Positions 10,532 through 21,732 of a DNA stretch of 64,000 nt are shown one piece after another. A program made the translations under genes and the position numbers. The notes under the pieces were generated by a model. The model was not told where the DNA came from. It ran no database searches and was given only the letters and a program-made list of their open reading frames with translations. Source of the stretch: Xylogone sp. PMI_703 (Eukaryota; Ascomycota; Leotiomycetes); assembly GCA_021399445.1 (NCBI GenBank), contig JAJTUQ010000003.1, forward strand, positions 682,001 to 746,000, read 5' to 3'. Each line of letters starts with the position of its first letter. Positions within the stretch are counted from its first letter, which is position 1.

Positions 10532-13072
10532 CTAAATAATGTACATGCTCATAACTGTAGTGTTACCCTGCCATTGTCCTATCTTGCAGAATTCTTGGAC
10601 ACCAATTCTCCGGTACACATTGGGGAATCTTCTGATATCATCCGGTAGATTTGAGAAATTTTTATTTCCAGGTATGCGTGCCAGAATTAATGCTCGGTCA
10701 AAGCGATTTTTCGAGTCAGAGGTTATGTCAGTACAATATCTCAAGCAGAGGACTTTTTGTCCAATCAGCTCGGAGCAGAGAGCCCTATTGTCTATACTGA
10801 AATAGCCGGTTAACTGATCTGTTTCGAAAAATGCCGTCTGAACCCTTGTTCCCGGGCTGTTTAGAGACTTCAACGTCCCTTCTAGTACGGTGCCCGTGAC
10901 AAATAACCACCCAGCTGTTAGCTCACCATATTTATTGAGGCCCTTCGGAACACAATCCGTCCTCTGGATATCAATTTCAACATAATATTTGGTTTTCGGA
11001 AATTTGGAAATCCAAGATACTGAATGGTGTGTATTAGCCCAACTCCAACTAGGGGCTATATACGCAGAAATATCGCTTTCGTCAGGATCAAGGGACTGCC
11101 ACAGTAAACCACGGAGCAGATCCTTGGTCCATAAACCAGCCAAATACCTCCCAGTCTCAGGATATTCCCATTTGGTTGCTAAACCTGCGAGGGCCGGTAG
11201 CCAGTCCGAAGAACGTGTAATCATCCTCTCTGAGTACTCCGAAACGAGATCGCGCCAGTCGTCGAAAAGTGAGAATCCGTCTACTATTGCGTTTTCTATG
11301 GTCACCTCCGGTAGCTTGCCTATGATCAAGTCATGTTGCGATAAATGACTGGAGGTGGCTGATGGATGCCTAGAGCTCACAAAATTTCGAGAAGGCAAAA
11401 CCCAGTCATCTGGAAAATCAGCAAGAGCGCCGCATTCACAACTTACTGATGTGATACACTCAAATATAAGCTCTTCTCTAGTGAAATGCAGTACCCGCGA
11501 CCCCAGTAGTCGTTCCTGAAAGCACCAAGCTCTTGTAAAAAGTGGATAGCTAGAGTCAGCCGTCGAGCGGTACTTGTATCGTGTTGCCCTTTGAGTTTCG
11601 ATATTGCTTACTCCCCAGCTGAAGGAGCTGTGGCTCAACTGTTGCCTTACATATATCTCGAACCTCCTTTTCTGTTGGTCTTCTCCTAATAAAGTCACGT
11701 ATGGGACTTTATCGATAAAAATACCTCCATCGCCATCTACAGATCCAGTAGCAGCAATCACAAGATAAGCCCTGTTATAAATAGAACCCATCTTTGCAGC
11801 TTCAGTCTCCCAATCTTTAGCATCATCTTGGATAATACAAAGTGAATCAATCCAAATATACTGAATCCCCAGTCTTCTAGTCATTGTAATTGCTTCCCGA
11901 AATGTTTTCCTGAGCTTACTCCAAGGGATATTCTCCTTCCAATTACCTATGGTTCCCTTCAAGGATAGAGTATGTTGTGTAAGACCCCAGCAATGTGATA
12001 AGGCAATGTACGGTTCTTTGATGGGTTGTTCTTTGTCATCATGCTCAACAATGTGGATTCCGGAATTATCATCAGGCCCGACGTCTATCACGCGTTTGGG
12101 AAGGGGGCCAAAATTGTTGTTTTCCAATTCGTCATGGCAAGAAGGATGATTTTGGTCACAATTAATCAACCATTTTTGTATAACCTTAAAATAATCGCTT
12201 TCATTTGGTACCGATATGATGTGGCTTGTCGAACTTCCTTTCCATGTGTTGCCGTTTTCGGCTGGGTTCTCTAAATTCATAGAGGACCCGATCGTCGGCC
12301 ATGGACAGGGAGCATCTAGCATAATATCAGAAACCAGGTATTAATCTAATAACATTTTACTGTAGTTAGATCTTTCGATGGTATAGACCACAACATAGGA
12401 AGAAAAAATGACAATGATACTCCGACGTACCCATTTTCAGGATACCAGAAGGACAAACATCTTACCTGGCAAAGTATAGAACTCGCAGCACATGACTGGG
12501 CTTCCAGTTCTCTCGGGGGCGTCCATGAGCCCAAACATGGAATCAGCTGCATCTTCCTCCACGGGATATATAAGGGCCCTTAATACATTCTCTTTGCAGA
12601 ACACAAATACAGCTTCGAAATCCTGGCCATTCTCAATCTTCGTCTCCGATAGAAAAGTTTCATTCAACCTTAGAATCCCATTGAGCAATATCCAGCAGGA
12701 TGGACAACCATCATCTGCCCGAGATCTCAAATCTGTGGAACCAGCCGTGAACTGCCATGACGCGAAGTCAATCCTATACTTACCGGCCCATTCTGGTACA
12801 TTAACGCCATCATTGACAACGCCCTGTTCATAGGCTTTTCTCTCCTTAGCTTTCGCATTTTCGAATCCGGTGCTTTCATGCATGAAGATGTCTGGCCGTG
12901 GCGAGATACTATATGCAGATCCAGCGAACAAATTGCAGCACACGTGACAGAAGCAAGGATCCTTAACGATATCTTTCCAATCGTCTATATTCCCTGGGCA
13001 AGGAGTCTTGCGGAGAACCACATCAGGCATATCTACGTTAGAATCCCGAATCAAAGTTGTGGTGGTCGTCAT
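10532..13072 (-). CDS. HET-domain (heterokaryon incompatibility) protein
   Basis: Exon 1 is 12466-13072 and exon 2 is 10532-12315. A 150-nt GTAAGA..CTAG intron joins them in phase and removes an apparent internal Met start at 12322. The product is 796 aa. The HET domain is clear: YIALSHCWG near residue 305, then IQYIWIDSLCIIQDD near 356 and IYNRAYLVIAATGS. This is the form common in large HET proteins with a Cys-rich N-terminal region (FCHVCCNLF, GCPSCWILLNG). The C-terminal half (WSWANTHHSVSW and beyond) is the usual variable part. Family role: triggers cell death when genetically different hyphae fuse; many members have unknown partners. A TATAAA box lies 61 bp upstream of the start. The frame is intact. 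Confidence 0.88.
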
Positions 13073-13132
13073 AGGTAGAACGCAGATGTATTCGATAGAA
13101 CAAGCAGCTTTTCGTCGTTATCGTCTCAGTAG

Positions 13133-13138
13133 TTTATA
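13133..13138 (-). promoter_or_regulatory. TATA box of the HET gene
   Basis: TATAAA on the minus strand, 61 bp upstream of the HET-protein start codon at 13072. Confidence 0.4.
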
Positions 13139-13581
13139 AGACTTAGGTGGCTAGTTGAGATGTTGACCAAGCCGAGTCTAGCGGATGATAAACGCATGAG
13201 CGGAAGGCTCCAGCCTCTATCTGTTATAAATATTCAATTGACAGTAGTAGCATCAAATAGTGCTTCGTTCAGTTTAACACTCCTATCCAGCTGGAATAAT
13301 TGGTCGGGATGGAAGTAGAGATGCAGAGACCCCGCAACAGTTTATAGAGAAGTGATCACATGACTGGATGGTCAGCCTATGGCCTATCTGGTAAAACCAC
13401 CAACTATGTGACCGCAACACAATATCCAGCAATGCTGACCAAATTTCCAATCTTGATTATTGAAATAACATTCTGTAGCTTATTTAATTGCTCAGTCGGC
13501 GCTCATCAACTCGGGACTGCAGGCCCAAAGGCTTCGAAATACCCTGTTCCTTGCTATAAGGCTAACCGTAAACGGCCAAGA

Positions 13582-13635
13582 GCCGCGGATTTTCATCCCG
13601 CTTCGGGTAGGCCCGAATACCCGCCCTTCCGCGGC
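13582..13635. promoter_or_regulatory. Nested GC-rich palindromes upstream of the FAD oxidase
   Basis: Outer arms GCCGCGG (13582-13588) and CCGCGGC (13629-13635) enclose TTCGGG-N4-CCCGAA (13603-13617... arms around TAGG) and CGGGTA-N8-TACCCG (13604-13623). The core lies about 165-205 bp upstream of the oxidase start at 13787. Inverted CGG/CCG half-sites are what Zn2Cys6 dimers bind, and such a regulator sits at 21733. Use as an operator is inference; it could equally be part of an old element. Confidence 0.35.
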
Positions 13636-13786
13636 CCTTCTGACAGCACGGTATTGGCTGGACCCGAGACTTTTCTTTACGAGCTGGAGTTCGCACACGG
13701 AACTGTGGAGGGTTGCAAGGGGACGAAGTAGCGAAGTCGACGGCAGGAATCATTATAAAGGTCCAGACAGCCCGCGTCTGAATTGT

Positions 13787-15674
13787 ATGTGGAACTCCTA
13801 TACGGCCTCCCTAAAAACTGCCATGGTTACACTGCAATTACAGCTACTCTGCCTCCTGGTTGTGGCACATTCCGTGGTCGGAAGCATCACATCTACCCAG
13901 GTGAAAGCGGCGTCTGCCCAGGCAGCCAATCATCCTGTCCTAGCTTGTGTAAGTAATCTGTGCCATAAGCAACCTCACAATGATTTGCTTGCCTCTTGAG
14001 CTAATCCTCTACCGACGATATCTAGTGCTTGCTACTCGAGGACGAGCTAGGCAGCAAAATCTCGTTCCCTCACTCAGCTTCGTACAATGTGTCTGTCCTC
14101 TCATACTGGTCAGAGCAGGACAATGGGGTTGAACCGACCTGCATCATATCACCTAATGTCACAGCTGATGTTTCAGTGGCAGTTGGCACCATCAACGAAC
14201 TCAAAAGATTTGACCTGGAATGCTCATTTGCTATTAGAGGTGGTGGGCATACGCCGTTTGCAGCTGCCACCATTGAAGATGGCATCGTGATTGATCTCAG
14301 CGCCATCAACCAGGTCACAGTGGCAGAGGACCACACCGTCACATCAGTAGGTCCAGGAGTGCGATGGATCGATGCCTATCTGAAACTAGATGCTATGGGG
14401 CTCGCGATCGCAGGTGGCCGTGTTGCATCGGTTGGCGTAGGCGGATTAACCACGGGCGGTATTTATGTCACTTATCATTGTTTCTGATGAGCCTACGATT
14501 GCTAATATGAAAGGTAGGTGGCGTCTCTTTTTTCTCTCCCCGTACGGGATTTGTTTGCGACAGTGCCGTGAATTTCGAGGTGCGAGGTTTGATAATTAAC
14601 CAATATCAATAGTGCTAATGCTCATTTTAGGTGGTCCTGGCGAATGGCTCGGTCGTTAATGCAAACCATGAGGAGAATAGTGATCTCTGGTACGCTCTCA
14701 AAGGCGGCTCGAATAACTTTGGAGCTGTAACCCGTTTCGATTTCAAGACCTTCAATCAAGGACTTCTCTGGGGCGGGTCGATAGTGTATGTATTCCATCG
14801 TCCCACCACCACAGACCCTCAGTCCTGACAAAAGCCAGATTCCCAATTGAGACACTCCCCGAACAACTATCGGCATTTGTAAACTTTGCCTCTACCGAGA
14901 ACTATGACCCATACGCCTCTCTCATCAATAGTGTCGGCTATGTGCCTGCTGCTGGGACAATGTTCGTATCAAACTCTATCGTGTATACGGCACCTGTGGC
15001 CAACCCTCCCGCCTTTCAGCAGTACACCTCCATTACTCCCCAGCTCTCAAATACGATGCGGATATCCAACCTCAGCGACTTCGCTTTAGAACTCAATGCT
15101 GGTACTCCGTATGGTTTCCGACAAATATTTTATACGGGGACCTATGCAAATGACCTTGGCCTCCTAACCCAGATTGTCAAGCAACTAAATGAAAGCATGC
15201 AAGTTGTTAATCCTCTAAAAAGTTTAGTAAACTATGCCATGAGCTTGGAGCCTTTACCAACTACCATCACAAAATGGGGCGCTCAGACAGGAGGGAATGT
15301 GCTTGGATTAGACCCAAGCGATGGTGACCAAGTTCGTAAGTCTCTCCCTTGTCATTTCAACAGGACCATCTTCTCTTAGATGCTAATTCTTTCTTCAAGT
15401 CGTCCTTCTTGGTGTCACATGGAGTGATGAAGCTGATGACATTATCATCACCAACGCTGTAACGGACATGTTCACCAAGTTTGACGCCTATGCTGCATCT
15501 AAACATGGGCTGAACCCGTACACGTACCTAAACTACGCATACAAGACGCAGAAGCCGATCCAGGGATATGGGGTCGTTAACGTGAAGAAACTGCAGGCGA
15601 TAAGTAAGAAGTATGATCCGTCAGGGATATTTCAAAAGTTGGTTCCAGGAGGCTTTAAGTTGTTCACTTCGTGA
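13787..15674 (+). CDS. Secreted FAD-linked oxidoreductase (BBE/PCMH type)
   Basis: Six exons: 13787-13948, 14026-14458, 14518-14579, 14631-14785, 14839-15335, 15400-15674. All junctions are GT-AG and in phase; the product is 527 aa. A signal peptide follows the second Met at 13823 ([18 protein letters not shown]), and that Met may be the true start. The FAD-binding (PCMH) domain shows [12 protein letters not shown] near residue 122. The His in RGGGH is the usual site of covalent flavin attachment. Next come [15 protein letters not shown] and [14 protein letters not shown]. The second bicovalent Cys of BBE enzymes is not seen, so a single covalent link is likely. The C-terminus has the BBE-like NYAYKTQKP segment and [10 protein letters not shown]. 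Family reaction: O2-dependent oxidation of alcohols, sugars or alkaloid-like substrates. First gene of a four-gene same-strand group. Confidence 0.88.
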
Positions 15675-16770
15675 GTCGAAAATCCAGGGATAGTGAGAGA
15701 TTATCTCAGAGTCTCCATATTCCAATAAATAAACAGACTGGAAATTGAAACCAAAGTACCGTGCTATGGCGGCAAAAGTGAGGAGATTTATTGAGCCCTC
15801 CAATTGAACAATTTCTCGTTGATTGAAAAACAGTAAAAGTATGTAGACGGTATTGAACTTTGACTTTATCATGGATTCATTTACCTATGATTTCCAAGAA
15901 ATGGGGGTTAACGCGGTGATTATGCGAGAAACCTACGGCTTCCTACTCAAGAGCAAACTACGCAATCGGGCATATTCCAGTGAGTGGTGTACGAAATATT
16001 CGAGTTGTATGTTATAAATCAGAAATATTCCAAAAGCCAGAACGAATTGAACGAATAACGTCCAGAGGAAGGAAAGTATCAGCCAATCATAGAGGCAGGA
16101 GCTGTTACGTAATCGTATCTACTTGGGCAACCTATGTAGGGTGATGTAGGATCTCCGAATCAAGTTAGTTTTTCCTGCTAATCTCTTTGTAAGGGATAAT
16201 CCAAGGCAATAATAAACCGAATTCATTATACCGCAAGCACAGGACCGGTAACATTCAGTGTTGGATGAAAGCGCCATATCGCATCATCAGTGTCGGTGCT
16301 GTCGTCAATCTGACAGCTATCCGGACATTCATCCGCCCAATCGTTCGGCGTTAGAGCGCCGCCTCAACAACTTCCGCTATTCTCACTCTGGCTAATATTG
16401 ATCTTGGATCTCTGCAGTGCGAGAGCACGAAACCAGCGCCTTACCAGTTTACATACGCCTCGATTAGTTTCACCCACTTTCGCGCGCTCCAATTGCGCGT
16501 GGCAAATCGCTGTCTCCAGAAGCATCGCTGCTATCTCTTGCCTACGGGCCCGCCATTCATGATGTGACCGGAACGGAATTAGCAACCGCGGCTACGGAGT
16601 GGTGTTACTTTGATATTTATCGTGCAAGAAAGTTCATTTTATTTTATTCATAGTGTTTCATATATACGATATATTTTATAGTAGTTATAAGGGGGCTAAT
16701 CCTGGTTGATATGTCGCCCTGAACCATCACCACTCGCCTGTCTCTCTTTTAAAAGTAATACACCGAAGTC
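15675..16770. other. Intergenic spacer
   Basis: Upstream region of the FAD monooxygenase. A more GC-rich patch at about 16260-16600 holds an open minus frame (16364-16585) without recognisable family. No repeat seen. Confidence 0.5.
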
Positions 16771-18772
16771 ATGGCTGTTAAGGAAGAGATTCTCCAAGAT
16801 CTCCCACTCAATGACATAGCTGCTCATTGGGCAGCTAATGGAAGCTACCCAACAAATTTGATCCCTCCGAGCAATAAGACTCAGTTGAGTAATGGAGTTA
16901 GAAAAGGGAATAGAGTAAAACCAAACGGCGTGAAGAAGACTAATGGCGTGTCCTCGCCGAATGGTAGTATTGAGAGTTCTCAGCTGCGGATTGCGTAGGT
17001 TCCCCTTATAGATTTAATATTATGCTCTAATCACTAATAATACCTTGTGTTTAGAATTGTTGGGGGTGGCCTTGCGGGAGCGGCATCTGCAATTGCATTG
17101 TCCCGCCTTCCAGAGGTTCAGATTAAAGTGTATGAGCGCTCAGAGACCCCAAGGGAAGTGGGTGCACTCATAGGGGTGATGGTGTCTGGTAAGCTAATAA
17201 TCACCGATACTATGTCTTAATAGTCCCTTTGTATATAATTACTTCCTGTTGCCCTCAGCACTTGCCACCTCAGTCATACTAATCTATAGTTCTGTTGTAC
17301 AGCCTTGAAGTCACTCTCCAGAGTACTATCAGCCGATGCGTTTGAGACCCTACAGGGTCTCCTGTACAAAGGACACAATGTTGATGGAATTGTGAATAGG
17401 TTCTGGCGCACGGGAGAGATTATGACTACTCAGATATCACCTCATACACCTAGGGTTCTTCAAGAAGGCCGTACCGGCCGTGTTGCTCTCTACAATCTTT
17501 TACTTAATGAGATTGCAGAAGGGGTGGTAGAGTATGGTAAGAAGGTTGTGAGGGTAGAAAATCTAGATGAGAAAAACCATGGTATTGATAAGGGCATAAG
17601 ACTGCATTTTGCTGATGGCGGTACGGAGGATGCTGATCTAGTGGTAGCGGCGGATGGCTTATACTCAGTGAGTCTTTGTAACCCCTTTGTTTCATCGTAA
17701 TACTTTTTCCATCATTACTTGTTGCTGGACATTCCACACAACTAATGATACTGGACTGACAGAAACTCCGCAAACAATACAACCCCAGCGAATCGATCGC
17801 TTATCGTGGCCGTGTTGCTTACCGCTATAACTTTCCAGTATCTCTTGTAGAGCATATTGAAGGCTTGCCAAATGATACATCCGCTTGGCGAAGTAACAGT
17901 GAAGCAGTATTCCTATCTCGAATTGGTAAGTAAATTAACTTCTTGGTGGTAAGTCATGGACTCCCAGTCCATTTCTAATAATGGTACAGATCCGGGTTAT
18001 TACTCCTTTCTAGCATTTATTCCGGAAACAGAAGAGCATGCAGCAACGCTACAGTGGGCAAAAGCAATAGGTAAGAGCGGCGTTGAAAGAATTGGCAAGC
18101 GCTTTATTGTGAGTTTCCTGAGATCAGATATTTTGACTTACTCAAAACTCATATCTACGAAGGATTGGGATCCTATCATAACTGAAGTTATCAAAGTACT
18201 TCCGGACGCAAATGCGTATCCATTGCAAGCAGCACCGTGGATGGATAAGCTTTACTATGACGACTCGATTGTGTTTATAGGAGATGCCGCACATCGTAAG
18301 ATACGCCACAACTATAGCTTAGCGTCGATATATTCTAACTTTAAAATTCCAAATAGCAACTTCAGGAGATTATGGTGGTGGGTGCTCTTTTGCCTTTGCA
18401 GATGTAAGAGCGTTATATCTTTCATTGTGGCGCACATATAATACTAAGCCGTATACGAAATCGAACTTCAAAGTACGGTATAACGTCCCTTATGCCCTGC
18501 ATCTCTACAATGAAACTCGCATACACTTCTTAAAGCGGGTGAAGAAGCAGATGGCAAATGACAGACTTGATAGCGCATATATTGCTGGTTCAGGCGACGA
18601 TGATGCAGAGTGGATACGCAGATACAGGGAGGTTTTTACGCTCAATTGGTGGCTACTAGAGCATGATGTCGATGAAAGGTGGCAAGAAGTAGAAGCTGAG
18701 GAACGACATCATTGGATTACACCCGAGGATGAAAAGGCCGCCAAACGGTTGAAGACAATATACGGCGATTAA
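16771..18772 (+). CDS. FAD-dependent monooxygenase (salicylate hydroxylase-like)
   Basis: Six exons: 16771-16994, 17055-17188, 17303-17667, 17763-17925, 17990-18295, 18366-18772. All are in phase with GT-AG borders; the product is 532 aa. After a 74-residue N-terminal extension rich in Asn-Gly, the Rossmann motif AIVGGGLAGAASAIALS begins near residue 75 and ends in an acidic VYERSE strand. The DG motif appears as VVAADGLYS. The second FAD motif IVFIGDAAH lies near 393 and is followed by GGGCSFAFADVRALYL. This order defines group A aromatic hydroxylases, which use NAD(P)H and O2 to hydroxylate aromatic or polyketide substrates. The N-terminal extension is unusual for the family. It shares strand with the oxidase before and the permease after it. 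The exact substrate cannot be read from the sequence. Confidence 0.88.
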
Positions 18773-19647
18773 CTATGGTGGTTTCTTTAAAGGAGTTTTA
18801 TTGACAAATTTATAGAATAATAACCTCCAGCGGCAGTATTATACAAAGTTTTTAAAGAATCTTTCTTTTATCATTGCATTCTTGACTGAGAATGTACCCT
18901 CAACGTAGAGCTTATCCAACAGGCCGCGGCTCGGTATAGATTTGCCGGTTGTATCTTGAAATGTAGCTCCCCCACTCTTGCATCAATGTCTCCATCACCT
19001 GTAATTTGGATCAACAACTATCAAATGCATCATGCTTGTGTGTGCTTCTTTAGCTAGTTAGTATTTTTGCTAGTTGGTATTTTTACTGTAATACATCATT
19101 TGGATGCAGTTGTGGTGATTTGAATCGCAGCTTAGTACCTTTGTTTGAGCTGCCCGCTGATTCGGAAAGGGCTCCATAATTGAAGATGAGGTTTAACTCT
19201 GGGCCACTGCCAGTCCAGTAACTTGGCCTATGGATGAGTAAGTCACTTGACCTTTGAGTGGGTTAGTTACTAACTATCGTTATTTTTCGATGGGACCGTC
19301 CCAAACGCGATTTCCATGATGTCTTGCGAATTGTTGGCTACGCCAGAATTGATTGGAGGGGAAGCACGGAAGCATGTGCTGGACATGCTTCCTAGCGTGG
19401 CCAATAATGCATCACACCTGCAAGGGGTCATTTCACCAAATCGAACTGTCGACCAGGGTAGCTATGGCTTATCGGACCCCAAAGATGGCTATTAGCTTTC
19501 GATCTTTGATGGCAACAATAACAAACAGATATTCATATATCATGCCTTGAGCTCTTGTTATTACTAGGATGAGATGCCTATGTAATTACTTGTTGGCTAT
19601 TTTCCCAGTTTGCTCTCCTGGAGGCGTGCACAGACTGTTAGCCTAAC
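18773..19647. other. Intergenic spacer
   Basis: AT-rich promoter region of the MFS permease. No gene or repeat recognised. Confidence 0.5.
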
Positions 19648-21310
19648 ATGTCCGAACCCAAGAGTATTGACGATGTCTCCCAACATGGCATTGGTTCCGA
19701 CGATGTGTCTGAAGATCATTCAATTGATCCCCATTTGGAAAAGAAGTTGGTGAGGAAGCTGGATATGTACATTATACCAGTGTACATGATTATCTACATC
19801 TTCAGTTTCTTGGATCGCTCGAACATCGGCAACGCCAATGTAGCGGGCATGTCTAAAGCTATCCACCTGAAAGGGACAGAATTCAATGGTAAGGAATGAT
19901 TTTATGAAATCGATTGTTGCAGAATGAATTCTGATATTCTTATTTCTAGTTGCTGTGTCTATATTCTACGTCACGTATATTGTCTTCGAGATCCCTCTGG
20001 TTGTCGCATTTAAGCTCGTTGGTCCAAGGAAGATGGGTATGTGTCCCTCAATCACCCCCACCACAAGAAAACAACCAACACGGCGCAGTATCGATACTGA
20101 TGTGCTCTTGGAGCCTTGTAACGGCATTCTCGGGGTTCGAAAAGTCTTACGGTGCCCTTGTCACCTGTCGATTACTGCTTGGAGTCTGCGAGTCGGCTTT
20201 GTTTCCAGCACTACATTTGTATGTCTCCATGTTTTGGAAGCGTGAGGAACTGGCAAAGCGAGCTGGTATGATTATGGTTTCTCTGGCATTATCAGGGGCC
20301 TTTGGTGGACTCTTCGCCTACGGTGTTCTGCAGATGGATGGCGTATCAGGGGTAGCCGGTTGGAGATGGTAAGTCATTTCAATTTCAATATGTTGGATTT
20401 GGGTCTTCAAAAACACTGATGAATAATCTCATATAGGCTGTTCTATATTGAAGGAGCTATCTCATTTGCACTTGGTATCGCGGCATACTGGCTCCTGCCC
20501 GACAGCCCTGAGACTGCATACTTTTTGACAAAGGAGGAAAAGGAACTCGGCCGTGCACGTCTGATGTCCCGTGGCAATTATGAAGAATTCAACTGGGCAG
20601 ATGTCATTGAAGCTCTTACCTCTCCAATGTGCTACCTCTCCGGATTTATCCAGCTCTGCACAAACACTTATATATACGGTAAATAACTCAGGTTTCGTAG
20701 TATGGAAGAGCATTCTAAATTATTCTTAGGCATCTCAACATTTCTACCTACTATCATAAATAGCATCGGATACGGAAGCTTACAAACGCAGTATCTTACA
20801 ATACCTGTCTACGTCCTTGGAGCTATTTCATCCTTTGCCATTGCCTACCTCTCTGATCGATATCAGAGGCGGTCACCATTCATGCTCTTCTTTGGTCTAT
20901 TCACGCTTACTGGTTATTCAATTCTCCTAGGCAGCACAACTCCAGGAGTGCTCTATTTCGCATGTTTCATGGTCACTTTTGGTGGTTATGTATTGCTAGG
21001 ACTCAATATCGTCTGGATCAATGGCAACACGACACCTCATTATAAACGGGCAACTGCGATTGCTATGAATCAGACAATTGGAAACATGGGTGGAATCATT
21101 GCTGGGCAGATCTATCTTGCTAGAGAATCGCCACGGTACATAACTGGCCAGGCTGTAAGCTTGACTGCCTGTGGAATCGCGTGGTGCGGCGTTTGGGTGA
21201 TGCTATATTTTTTGAAGAGAAAGAACACCGAAAAAGAAAGGAAGATTCAGGAAGGTGCCATTGACACTGGAAAAGGCGATGAGTCTATCTATTTCAAGTA
21301 TCAGTATTAA
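19648..21310 (+). CDS. MFS permease, anion:cation symporter (allantoate/nicotinate permease-like)
   Basis: Five exons: 19648-19888, 19950-20036, 20089-20368, 20437-20678, 20730-21310. Introns are 51-68 nt and in phase; the product is 476 aa. The N-terminus has LVRKLDMYIIPVYMIIYIFSFLDRSNIGNANVAGM, quoted here only as the landmarks RKLDMYIIP and LDRSNIGNA, which typify the Dal5/Tna1 ACS subfamily. About 12 membrane segments are visible, with a central loop containing LPDSPETAYFLTKEEK, also typical. Family role: proton-coupled uptake of organic anions or vitamins across the plasma membrane. Between a monooxygenase and a Zn2Cys6 activator, it is likely the importer for the substrate of this gene group. 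Confidence 0.87.
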
Positions 21311-21732
21311 TAGTTTATAAGTATGACCACACCACCCTGGGCGTAATAATACATAGAGGCAATGTAGAGTACAGTACAATAATAGTTATTGTCACAATTC
21401 AGTGAAATGCACTTTTAAATACTTTATTGCGCATCTAGCTTTGTGATATCGAAAAATCTAGAAGTAGTAACTGCTGGGTCCAGATGTATGTAGATGTTGT
21501 ACTTTCTCGCTGCAAGCTCTGTGTATCGAGGATGCCGACAATTAGCCTATCTCCCCCAAAAGCACGCAATCAGGGGAATGCGGGCAACCAGGACATACAA
21601 GTATCCTGCGCGCGGGGCCTGCAGGATAAGAGAACCTCGACTGGGATATTGCAGAGTACAGCTCCCTTTCTGGTACACTATAATCTCCAAATGCTTCATC
21701 CTCATAGCAAGCAACCATTATAATCTCCGACA
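21311..21732. other. Intergenic spacer
   Basis: Promoter region of the Zn2Cys6 regulator. Nothing else recognised. Confidence 0.5.

Larger units (their letters stand above)
13073..13786. other. Spacer between divergent genes
   Basis: Contains the promoter of the HET gene and, nearer the right side, a GC-rich palindromic cluster at 13582-13635. No credible gene: the open frames at 13360-13753 on both strands coincide with that GC-rich patch. Confidence 0.5.

Noticed and set aside
13360..13753. Open frames on both strands over a GC-rich patch
   Set aside because: The frames follow from few stops in GC-rich palindromic DNA; no protein-like pattern.
14786..14838. Apparent stop in the FAD oxidase after GGSIVY
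   Set aside because: A 53-nt GTATGT..CTGAC..CCAG intron removes it and restores the family-like sequence in phase.
16364..16585. 73-aa minus-strand frame with Arg/Ala-rich helix
   Set aside because: Looks helical but has no partner exon or known motif, and sits in a local GC-rich patch.
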